Source: Lentinus brumalis (Eukaryota; Basidiomycota; Agaricomycetes; Polyporales; Polyporaceae). Taken from it: DNA of 64,000 nt. The notes beneath the pieces are model-generated. The model did not search any database, had not been told where the DNA came from, and was given only the letters and a program-made list of their open reading frames with translations. Shown in pieces: positions 55,725-64,000 of the stretch (the first letter of the stretch is position 1; the number at the start of each line of letters is the position of its first letter). The stretch covers positions 2,790,001 through 2,854,000 of the forward strand of contig MARA01000001.1 in NCBI GenBank assembly GCA_001792895.1, in the 5' to 3' direction. The translations under genes and the position numbers were made by a program.

Positions 55725-55875
55725 CCTAGGACCAATCCAGGACTGCACCAGGAATGGGACTGGACCAATTTCAAACTGATATTGGTCCAGTCCTAAATCA
55801 GTCCAGTTCTGGTCCTGGCCATCTCAGGCAACATTGAGGACCGCTTGGAACCAGTTGGGACCAATCCTAGACCGC
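55725..55875. repeat. GGTCCA-word cluster, first
   Basis: Degenerate words GGACCAATCC, GGACTGGACCAA, TTGGTCCAGTCC, CAGTCCAGTTCTGG in both orientations. Paired with a second cluster at 56450-56625; a TTATC microsatellite (56013-56040), a MITE and a tRNA-like stretch lie between them. Confidence 0.65.
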
Positions 55876-56009
55876 GATTATATTGGATATTTACATGTTA
55901 TTTTTCTCCCATTTGTAGCAATTTTTCCAAACATTTGAAGGATTGTTTAACCATTTTGAGGAGTTATCACTGCTTACACCCTGTTATCTAACCCTGATTG
56001 ATGTGTCCT

Positions 56010-56040
<31 letters not shown>

Positions 56041-56070
56041 TTCTCAAAGCCCATACATCTTCCTTCATTA

Positions 56071-56347
56071 CTGTATCATTTCGAATGGTTCGACCAGCCC
56101 TGTGACATGTGACAGGCCGATTTTGTTGAACATATTCGACCAACTGGCTGGTGACTGTGACATTGGGCGAAAATTCGACCAAAATTAGCCACAAATAGGG
56201 TGCGCAACAGCGCGCTGCCCCCGGCATATCTTGGCGCCGGCCGGGTGGTTTCGACCAGCCTCCGAGTGACGCATGACAGGCGCCCAAATTCCGACCCATT
56301 TGGGGGCCTGTTATGCGTGGCTGGTCGAACCATTCGAAATGGTACAG
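56071..56347. mobile_element. 277-bp mariner-type MITE
   Basis: Ends are inverted over 29 bp with one mismatch (CTGTATCATTTCGAATGG... against CTGTACCATTTCGAATGG..., both continuing TTCGACCAGCC), and the element is flanked by TA on both sides (56069-56070, 56348-56349), the Tc1/mariner target. Inside, TTCGACCAGCC followed by TGACA-GGC occurs again, giving partial internal repetition. No coding capacity. Confidence 0.85.
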
Positions 56348-56364
56348 TAATAAGCTTGTGAAGC

Positions 56365-56445
56365 CTTCATGGCCTAGTTGGTAGAGTGCTTGTGTATTTT
56401 CAGCCATTTGTGTGAAGGCCCAGGGTTAATACTAGCCAGTGCTGT
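56365..56445 (+). repeat. tRNA-like segment (SINE head or tRNA pseudogene)
   Basis: TGGCCTAGTTGG at about 56371-56382 matches a pol III A box, and GGGTTAATACTAGCC about 50 bp downstream is a degenerate B box. Stems for a true tRNA do not close properly, so I do not call a functional tRNA. The GGTCCA-word cluster follows directly, as a SINE body would. Confidence 0.5.
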
Positions 56446-56449
56446 AAAG

Positions 56450-56625
56450 TTCTGGTGCTTGGACTGGTCTAACCCAGTCTGACCCTGGTTTAGACTGCAC
56501 ATTGGTCTTAGATGGGGACTAGATTGTGGTCTCAGTCCAGTCCTGATAGGTGCTTGGTCCAGTCTGGTCCGAGTCCTGACCAAAAAGGGTCAAAGGTCCA
56601 GACTGGACTGGACCCTGTATTACCA
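56450..56625. repeat. GGTCCA-word cluster, second
   Basis: GGACTGGTCTAACCCAGTC, CTCAGTCCAGTCC, TTGGTCCAGTCTGGTCC, GTCCAGACTGGACTGGACC and similar; many are self-complementary. It starts right after the tRNA-like segment. Confidence 0.65.
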
Positions 56626-58568
56626 CCCCCTGCAATGGTCATTTATACCTCATTTTGGTCACACTTGAGCATGGTCCCATCACCAATCTCTAGGCTACTA
56701 CTTATTATGACATTCTTGACAAGATCTCCTGCCAGTGATTCCTCAATTGTAGCTATTATGTAGTTGGTGATTTTGATGCTACCTGGCCTAATTTCTATTC
56801 CATCTGGCCTATCCTATCTCATATCCCTCACCCCACTGTTGCCTATTTTATCCCCAATACTTTCCTTCCCACACCAATCCTTGAGGTCAGTGATTGAATT
56901 GATTGGACTCCTAATGGTACTCTTGAACCTGTCCTTTATGATAGAACTCGTGGTGGTGGTTGCCTTGCCACAACTAACACCTACAACTCTTTGGTGAATG
57001 CTGTTGAACTTGAAAACCTTCCCCTTTCCTATCGCATTGCCTTCTTGCTTTTCACACTACCCCTTGGCAAGTAGCTTGGCTATATCCAACTCCTTACAGA
57101 AGTCTATGTACTCCAATCTCTTACAACACTGCTTCAGTTATTTGCTACCTAGGATTCAGATAGCCTTACAGGCAAAATCCTCCCTTAAATACTCCTTCTT
57201 ACAAGTTTACTTTTAAAACTTACCAAAACTGGTTATCCTAGAACTTGGGCAACTGCAGGTTTATGTTTACAGATTGCAACTTCAACTTACTTCTTGCATC
57301 TTATTCAATGAGTCCAACTCTGAGCCTGAGTTCTCTGCCGAGTGCGCAGGCCTCTTTCATTGCACTAGCAGCACTAGTAACACCCGCACTGGTTTGACTG
57401 TGACAACATCATCTCAAGACTCAACCAAGTGCTTGAGGAATACAAGGACCTACAACCAATTTTCTATCCCTCATCCACATGAGTCACACCTGTTGTCATC
57501 CACAAACTCCTACCCATACAAGCAACCTCACAGCCCATGTTGGCAGCAGCAGAGCTAGCCAGTCTCACCACTTGCAGAATGCTTTGACAACCTCGATCAC
57601 AGCTCTGATCTTCTCCACTATGGTCCATCTTCCTCTGTTTTTGCCAGAGAAACCCACCTACCCAGTATCACCTTCAGTGCTCCTCAAACTTCAGGAACAA
57701 TATTATTGGAAGCAACACAAGGACAATTTGTGAAGATGGCAACTTTCACAGCAGCTGAAGTTGGAACCCTGACCAGAGCTATCCAAAACCTTTTCACACA
57801 AATGGCAAATACTGGAGCACCTGCAGCACCTGTTCAAGTGAATGCCATGCTCAGACCAAAGGAGCCTGAGCCCTTTTCAGGAGACAAGTCCAAGCACAAG
57901 ACATGAGAAAACAAGACAATGATCTATGTTAGCAGTGCCACCTGCAATCAGACAGTCAAGTGCATCTTATTGTACATCCAAGGCAACAAGTCCATTGATA
58001 AATAGAGGTATGCCTTTTGTAGGAGTTCAAGCGGCTGCTCACATCTGCTGGTCTCACTCGTGACCACCAACAATAAATCAGTCATTGAAATGGTCCTGCA
58101 CAAGACCCACAAGGATATTCTTTGAGACATCTATTGCTCAGAAAACCAATCCAGCACCTATGATGAATGCAAGACATCCATCATTGCACTGAATGATGCT
58201 AATCACTCATTTAGTCTTTGGTACAAGGGACCCTCCAGTTTTGCCACTATTCAACTCAAAGACAGATAGGAGGGACACTGGTGGTGTCCCTCTGAAGGAT
58301 GTGGTCAGCAAATGGAGTTTGACTAGCTGAAGGCTCAGTGTTGTTGGAAGCAGGGTTGTGGAGCACACAAAGATGAAACCGGTGCTTGCAGATCTCCATG
58401 GCACATTCCCAACTATCCAATCCAACGTCAACATGCCTGGAAAACTGAGGATTATGCAGAGATAATTGCAAGCATCTGTGTGTGGGCAGTCGAGGAGCCA
58501 GAGGACTTCATCACACAGGGTTTTATAGTCAAGACTGGGCAGCGACATGGGCCTGCATCTCAGGCATA
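56626..58568 (+). pseudogene. Degenerate plus-strand coding relics, unassigned
   Basis: Long plus-strand stretches stay protein-like between stops: PNTFLPTPILEVSD (about 56865), VNAVELENLPLSYRIAFLLF (about 57000), SRLNQVLEEYKDLQPIFYPS (about 57420), a start MATFTAAEVGTLTRAIQNLF with LRPKEPEPFSGDKSK (57735-57906) that resembles the N-terminus of a gypsy-type Gag, and TGACRSPWHIPNYPIQRQHA with FITQGFIVKTGQR (about 58380-58568). Stops are frequent. These may be one decayed element or several; only the Gag-like piece suggests a family. Confidence 0.35.
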
Positions 58569-58670
58569 ATGGACATTGCTTCTTCACCCTCTTTTTGCAC
58601 TATACCAGCTTGAAAGTGCTTCACTTGCTTGCCTATATATAAATTTGTTGATATTGACACAGACAGTGCC

Positions 58671-59415
58671 TGTTAAGACCGTGCGCGCCGGGACGAAGTC
58701 CGATGAGAGTTCGGACAGAGTTATGGAGTTACGAAGTCCGGAACGAGACGCGCTGAGGGTGAAGACTTCGGCGAAGCTATTGATCAACGCCTTGAGGATC
58801 CATGAAGGTCTTCAATTTGGGACAGACAAGCGATCTGGGGTTTATACTGGAGCAAGCAAGAGATAATACCAAGCAAGAGAGAAGTCAAGCCAGAGATAAG
58901 AAGTCAAGCAGAAGTCGGAGTCAGAGGTCGGGGGTCGGAGGTCGGAGGTCAGAAGTCCGGTCGGAAGGATCGGACATTGAGAGAGAGCGAACAGAATAGA
59001 TTGAGCTCAGAGTCGTAATGGGAAGTGTAACGAGATATCAGAACTGAAGTCTAAGTGTGGCTACAAGGAGGCTTATATAGTAAAGTCCGAAAGTCCGAAG
59101 AGGAGTAGCCAAGACATAAGTAAAGGAGGTACGGAGCTGGAGTCAGGCGGAAGCAGATGATCAGCCAATACAATGTATAGTAAGATCAAATGAAGGGCGG
59201 ATACAATCGAAGATGATCGAATAATGGAAGCAGGCGGAGTCTGATCACAGAGGCGGATGCAAGCGGAATCAGATGGTCCAGAGTCCGGGTCAAGTAAGAA
59301 GACGATAAGGGGTGAAGTGATCAAGGATAGTAACACATGTAAGAACAAACCGGAGTTGCAGAGTCCGGAGTGGGTTCGGACCGGAGTTGGTGACTTGTGG
59401 GCATGGGATGTAACA
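58671..59415 (-). mobile_element. 3' LTR of the minus-strand gypsy copy
   Basis: On the minus strand it runs from TGTTACATCCCATGCCC (59415) to TCTTAACA (58671), 745 bp. It is collinear with 2340-3103. TATATAAG lies near 59080 on the element strand. The base pattern at its outer end matches the fragment at 1-169. Confidence 0.9.
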
Positions 59416-59431
59416 GTATCCCCCCACTGGG
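59416..59431 (-). promoter_or_regulatory. Polypurine tract of the gypsy element
   Basis: On the element strand AGTGGGGGGATAC immediately precedes the LTR TGTTAC, the expected position and composition of the plus-strand primer for reverse transcription. This fixes the LTR boundary. Confidence 0.85.
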
Positions 59432-59573
59432 TCCGAGCCCTTGAGAACCGATAAGAAGTCCGCTGGGATGGTGTTTTGATCGGACGTGTGATGACCGGAA
59501 GGATGATGATCGGACATGTGAAGGATGCATGTGATGTTCGGAGTTGTGAAGGTCGGAAAGATCCAGATCAGAT

Positions 59574-60495
59574 ATGGACTATAAAGTTCTGAGCCAGAGT
59601 CGGGGTGATCAAACTTCTTCTTCCACACCACAATATGCCCCCAAGTCACAAGACAAAATCGCCGCCCTCTGCTTTCAGCAGACCAAAGCCCAGGTGGCCC
59701 TAGCCAGGGCTACCATGGAGAAGTTGGAGGCCGAACAGGTGGCCACGGAGGCCACACTCCGGAGGGCGGAGGCGGTGGAGAGGGAGGCTGAGAAGGCCAG
59801 GCAGACGACAAAGAAGACCCCGCCGAAGCCAAAGTCGGGTGGCACGGCGGCCGGAGAAACCCGGGAGGAGAAGGTGACAGAGTAAGTCCGGACTCGGAGT
59901 CCAGACAACAAGTTTACTGATGTTTGTTTCTAGTGTTCCCTGCATGCCTTGCCGCAAGGCAAAGGCGATCTGCCGGTACTATACGTCTGACAGATCTGCC
60001 TTGTGCGTGCGGTGCCAGGAGAAGAAGGCGAAGTGCGAGGGCGGAAGTCCGCTGGTAGGTGTCCAGGTCCAGAAGTGGAAGACCCACGATACGGTCGACA
60101 GCGATGTCGAAGATACCGAGCCCCCGACGCCGAAGAAGAGGAAGACCGAGGAGGCTCCAAAGGCCGGCCCCTCGAAGGGGAAGGAGAGGGCCCATCCGGA
60201 GCCGGAGCCAGAGCCGGAGGTTGAGAAGGCGCGACCGAAGAAGATCGCGGTCGCTGAGGGGTCCCTCGACACGAGGGACCTCTTCCTCCGGGTTCTGCAT
60301 GAGGTGTCCGCGTGCCGGAGCGAGATCCAGAAGCTCCGGCCGGACATGGCGTCCCTGCAGGAGGAGATGTCGGAGTTGCAGGACGAGATGAGGAAGACGA
60401 GGGTGGAGGAGGCCTGGATCCAGATGGAACTCTGGAAGTTGGACGACTTCCGGAACCGGGCCGGGGTGGTGGAAGCATATTTTGCGCATTTCTAG
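59574..60495 (+). CDS. Opposite-strand Zn2Cys6/coiled-coil protein of the gypsy element (intact)
   Basis: Runs against pol, between the pol stop (60942) and the 3' LTR. Exon 1 (59574-59881, ATG) encodes 102 residues with a coiled coil (LARATMEKLEAEQVATEATL, AEAVEREAEKARQ) and a basic GT-rich end. A 52-nt GT-AG intron (59882-59933) joins GA to T (Asp). Exon 2 (59934-60495) opens with C-x2-C-x6-C-x10-C-x2-C-x6-C (CMPCRKAKAIC, CVRCQEKKAKC), the fungal Zn(II)2Cys6 spacing with the usual basic residues, then VEDTEPPTPKKRKTEE (nuclear-localisation-like), an E/P-rich linker and a second coil (LQEEMSELQDEMRKTRVEEA) to a stop at 60493. About 290 residues in all. The same gene, with the same intron position, is in the other gypsy copy (14656-15465). 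A DNA-binding regulator is the natural reading, inferred from the motif; the target is unknown. Confidence 0.75.
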
Positions 60496-60941
60496 GCCGA
60501 TGAAGCCCCGGAGTTCAGGAGGGAGGATGATGCCGAAGAACAGGAGGAGTCCGAGAAGGACATCGGGAAGGGTCCGGAGAAGGAGGGTGAGGGTGAAGGG
60601 TCCGGGGAGAGTCCAGAGGGGTCGGATGGGCAGGAGTCCGGCAAGGAGCCGGAGAAGACAGGTGAAGGGTCAGGGAAGGGGCCGGAAGGCCAGGGTCCAA
60701 AGAAGTGAACGGAGTCCGAAGTCCGGACGTCTGTGTAGATAGTTGAATCGAAACTTTTTCTTGATCAAAAACTGAGTGAAGTCCGAACAAGAGTGACAAC
60801 AACAAGATATTAAGTAAGTAATTGTAAGAGGGTCAGATGGTTTTTGTAATAGTATAAGAACATTTTGTAATAAGATCAGAATGAATAGGATGAGTAAGAA
60901 TTGAAGAATGACCAGAAGTGATAAGTAAGAACCATAAGTAA
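60496..60941. other. Spacer between opposite-strand gene and pol
   Basis: Tail-to-tail gap (446 bp) where the opposite-strand and pol transcripts would converge. Rich in GGTCCGGA-type words on the plus strand near the opposite-strand gene; no gene. Confidence 0.6.
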
Positions 60942-62994
60942 TCAGAGTGAAGCAAGAGGTCCGGGCTTGTCCGGATAGGACCGATGGAAGTCTGCAAGGA
61001 GTTCCTGGGCGTGTCCGAGTTCGGTAGTGAGAATCCATGACGTCTCTTTGTTGGTGCCTTCATACCCGGCCCACCGGACCAGGTACAGGAGTTGACAGGA
61101 TCGGCGCCGGTGATCAATCTTGGAGTCGAGGACCTCGGAGATTTCGTACTCGGGTTCTCCGTCGATCTCGATCGAAGGGGGCGGAGTTTGGACACGTCCG
61201 GGGATGGTGTTCGGAGTTGCGGGTTCAAGCTGGGAGACATGGAATACGGGGTGGATAGCCCGCATGGATTCGGGGAGACGGAGGGTAAAGGAGTGAGTTC
61301 CGGACTGAGCGATGATCTCATAAGGGCCCAAGAACTTTTCTGAGAGCTTCTTGGCGGGGCGAGTGGAACGGATGAACTCGGCTCGGACATAGGTGTAGTC
61401 TCCGACCCGGAAGTCCGGAGCTGGAAGATGATGTTTGTCGGCTTGGACTTGGTAACGGGCCTGAGCTTCAGCGATATGTTCTCGGAGTGCGGAGTGGAGT
61501 TCGTCGAGGTCTATGGCGAACTCCCGAGCCCGAGCGGAGGTGAGGTCGCGTTCCGGGTGGACGGCTAGTCCGGGATGATAGCCCTTGTTCGCGAAGAAGG
61601 GAGAGAGTCCGGTGGTGGCGTTCGGTGCATTGCTGTACGCGAACTCCGCGAGAGGCAGGAGTTTGGACCAGTTGTCCTGTTGATAGTTGCAGTAGATGCG
61701 GAGATACTGTTCCAGGGTCTGGTTGACACGTTCGGTTTGTCCGTCGCCTTCCGGATGATATCCGGAGGTGAAGTGAAGCTTCATATCGAGAGCTTTGCCG
61801 AGGGAATGGAAGAAGTGTGAGACGAACTCCGAGCCCCGGTCCGAGGTGACGTGGGAAGGAACTCCCTGCTTTGAGAAGACATGGAGGATGAACAGTTCGG
61901 CGAGTTTCTGAGCATTGAGGGTGTTGTGCGTAGGAATGAAGATGGACTGTTTGGTTAACCGGTCAACTATGACAAGAATCGTGGTATAACTCTTGGAGTC
62001 CGGAAGCTGTTCGATGAGATCCATGGAGATGGAGTTCCACGGTCGTTCGGGAATGGGGAGTTGTTTCAGTGTTCCGTAGGGAAGATGACGAGGGGTTTTG
62101 GATCGGGCGCAGGTGGTACAGGATTTGCAGTAGTCCCGGACGAAGATCCGGAGTCCGGGCCAGTTGTAGTCCCGGAGGACGAGGTCCTGAGTCTTGTTCT
62201 GTCCCCAGTGGCCAGCCGTTGGATGGTCGTGGCGGGCCCGGAGGACGCGTAGACGGAGGTCGCCAAGATCCGGAACATAGATGCGATTGTTGAGACAAAG
62301 GAAGCCTTCTGGATTGAAGGTCCAACGAGGATGATTGGGGTCAGAAGCAGACTTGAGGCCCCCGACGAGCTCTGTGGAGGTGGATCCAGAGTTCTGAGCG
62401 GACAGGATGTCCATCCGGAGTTGAGTGTCGTCGAGTGCGAACACTGCTCGGAGGACGGGAAGGTGCAGAATTGTCGCCCGGAGGGATGAAGCGAGTTGCT
62501 CTTGAGTGAAGACTGGTCGAAAGTTGTGTGGGTTGACGACGGAGTAGTCACTATCCCCCTCTTTTGGGTAGACGTCCCAACGGCGGGTGAGTGTGTCGGG
62601 TTTTGCTCCGAGTTTTCCGGGGCGGAACTGGATGACCATGTTGAACTGTGACAGGTACTCGGACCAGCGGGCTTGACGGCAGGTAAGGAGTTTGGTAGTG
62701 GAGAAGTACTCGAGGTTCTTGTGATCCGTGACGACGTCGACCGGAGTTCCGGAGCCCTCAAGATAGTGCCGCCAAGTCTTGAATGCTTCATAGATAGCGA
62801 GTAGTTCCTTGTCGTGGGTGTCATAGTTCAACTCCGCGCCGGAGAGGATACGGGAGTGAAAAGCGATGGGGTGGAGTTCACCGGAGTCCGAGGTGATGGA
62901 CAGAATTCCGGCGATGGTGTAGTCCAAAGTGTCGGTTTCGACGGTGATCTACCGATCCGGTTCCCAGTGATGGAGTACCGGAGCCGTGGTGAGA
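60942..62994 (-). pseudogene. pol: Pol of the minus gypsy copy: RNase H, integrase, chromodomain
   Basis: Minus strand. It starts at VLHHWEPDR at the junction with the truncated LTR; a TAG (62949-62951) follows where the other copy has CAG, then 661 open codons. RNase H: DYTIAGILSIT (the preceding DASD is DTLD), HDKELLAIYEAFKTWRHYLE, VVTDHKNLEYF. Integrase: HDHPTAGHWGQNK, CKSCTTC, SMDLIEQ, SDRGSEFV and GQTERVNQ, so all catalytic D, D, E are present. C-terminus: GPYEIIAQ, HPVFHVSQLEP and chromodomain YEISEVLDSKID / LYLVRWAGYEGTNKETSW, which guides integration to marked chromatin in chromoviruses. The RT, protease and gag are gone, so the copy cannot move alone, but integrase looks intact. Confidence 0.9.
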
Positions 62995-63501
62995 GATAAG
63001 AAGTCAAGCAGAAGTCGGAGGCCGAAGGTCGGATGTCGGAGGTCAGAAGTCCGGTCGGAAGGATCGGATGTTTGAGAGAGAGCGAACAGGATAGATTGAG
63101 CTCAGAGTTGTAACGGGGAGTGTAACGAGATATCAGAACTGAAGTCTAAGCGTGGCTACAAGGAGGCTTATATAGTAAAGTCCGAAAGTCCGGAGAGGAG
63201 TAGCCAAGACATAAGTAAAGGAGGTACGAGACCGGAGTCAGGCAGAAGCAGATGATCAACCAATATAAGGTACAGTAAGATCGAATGAAGGACGGATACA
63301 ATTGAAGATGATCGAATGAACGGAGTCTGATCACGGAGGCGGATGCAAGTGGAAGCAGATGGTCCGGAGTCCAGGTCAAGTAAGAAGACGATAAGGGGTG
63401 AAGTGATCGAGGATAGTATCACATGTAAGAATGAACCGGAGTTGCGGAGTCCGAGGTAGGTCCGGACCGGAGTTGGTGCCTTGTGGGCATGGAATGTAAC
63501 A
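62995..63501 (-). mobile_element. Truncated 5' LTR of the minus gypsy copy
   Basis: Begins (element strand) TGTTACATTCCATGCCC at 63501 and follows the LTR to about position 507, lacking the last 220-240 bp. It is joined directly to RNase H coding sequence at 62994, so one deletion removed the U5 end, PBS, gag, protease and RT. Flanking pentamers GTGCC (58666-58670) and GTGGC (63502-63506) differ by one base and may be the target duplication. Confidence 0.85.
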
Positions 63502-64000
63502 GTGGCGTGGACTTGAGTGAGAGGTTGTGGACTTGCGAGAGCTGGTGATAGTAGAGTACATAGAAGCAATAATGTGTACTTAGAAGATACATAAGTAATG
63601 TTCATGCATATTCAACCAAGCAAAAAAAGCAGTAATATTTTGCACTGGCTGGCCAGAGTGTTGTCTATCAAGTACTGCCATCTTGACACTCAATATACTT
63701 ACAGCCGTTTGCATAAAGATCCGGAATTCTCGCCGCGCAAACCTTTGTTTGTTCCGGACAAACAATACCCTAAACAGGCAAGATCCTGTGAAGCTTGTGA
63801 CCGGAGTCACGTCGCGGGCGGCCACAACGCTCGCCTCGCTCTCTCGCTCGTTCAGCTGCTCTCTCTCGTACTCGTGTCGACGGATACTCGTTCTTCCTCT
63901 TTGCTAGTCTGGTGGAAATTCATCTGTCCGGTATAGCCAAGGAATCACGGGAGGTTATCGAGCGAATGGGGAGTGGAGTTTGGCCTAGGGCTCTCGGTAC
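63502..64000. other. Unassigned interval at the window end
   Basis: No recognised gene or repeat. A CTCTCGCTCGTTC-type low-complexity tract lies near 63835-63875. Open frames on both strands are short and without motifs. Confidence 0.4.

Noticed and set aside
56365..56445. Functional tRNA gene
   Set aside because: The A box is good, but acceptor and T stems do not pair and the B box is degenerate.
60059..60742. Several long open frames overlapping the Zn2Cys6 gene on both strands
   Set aside because: They are P/S/R-rich shadows caused by the CCGGAG-type word bias. Only the frame with the six cysteines and coils is conserved as protein in both copies.
61037..61343. Plus-strand ORFs over integrase and chromodomain
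   Set aside because: Antisense shadows of the pol frame, repeated in the same position in the other copy (13808-14114).

Overview
This window looks like a repeat-dominated block of a filamentous basidiomycete genome, most likely an Agaricomycete. The reasons are the element families: a Plavaka-type (Tnp2/CACTA-like) transposase, a Ty3/gypsy chromovirus with a chromodomain, a Helitron helicase, hAT and PIF/Harbinger transposases, an RNase H plus zf-RVT retroelement tail, and a fungal Zn(II)2Cys6 motif. Introns are GT-AG and about 50-65 nt long. I see no rRNA, convincing functional tRNA, CRISPR array or bacterial operon, and no obvious housekeeping gene. Names are family calls from motifs read by eye; no database search was run.

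Layout. 1-2339: an LTR end fragment and a PIF/Harbinger transposase relic (minus). 2340-15465: one plus-strand gypsy chromovirus (5' LTR, gag, protease, RT, RNase H, integrase, chromodomain, then a coding unit on the opposite strand), split by a 4.2-kb noncoding repeat (AX1, 5028-9252), by a 1.9-kb gene-fragment insertion (10596-12483), and cut at its 3' side by another AX copy (AX2, 15465-16598). AX1 itself carries a 1079-bp CACTA-type element. 16599-20725: dispersed repeats and a Helitron helicase relic, itself interrupted. 20726-43066: a 22.3-kb block bounded by 1530-bp inverted repeats that match wherever I compared them. It holds two accessory genes, an apparently intact Plavaka-type transposase gene (28920-33514), an intron-rich minus-strand gene (33987-36013), and two separated halves of a second Plavaka-type transposase. 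43067-45900: third AX copy. 46389-52365: an unrecognised minus-strand gene, a nearly complete hAT gene, a second hAT C-terminus and a retroelement RNase H tail. 52366-58670: unclassified DNA with a mariner-type MITE, a long palindrome, a tRNA-like segment and short-word clusters. 58671-63501: a second, minus-strand copy of the same gypsy family with PBS, gag, protease and RT deleted, but with an intact opposite-strand Zn2Cys6/coiled-coil gene beside its 3' LTR.

How the parts relate. The two gypsy copies explain each other: the deleted minus copy supplies the uninterrupted integrase, chromodomain and 3' end, and the plus copy supplies gag, protease and RT. In both, a spliced opposite-strand gene with six correctly spaced cysteines sits between pol and the 3' LTR. 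Inside the 22.3-kb block, several insertions can be undone on paper: removing a 571-bp MITE with a 10-bp target duplication, or a 424-bp solo LTR with a 5-bp duplication, joins the host reading frame cleanly. The most unusual items are the 22.3-kb inverted-repeat block, the opposite-strand regulator-like gene, and several clusters of degenerate six-base words (ACCCAT, ACCTGT, GGTCCA types) next to transposase relics.
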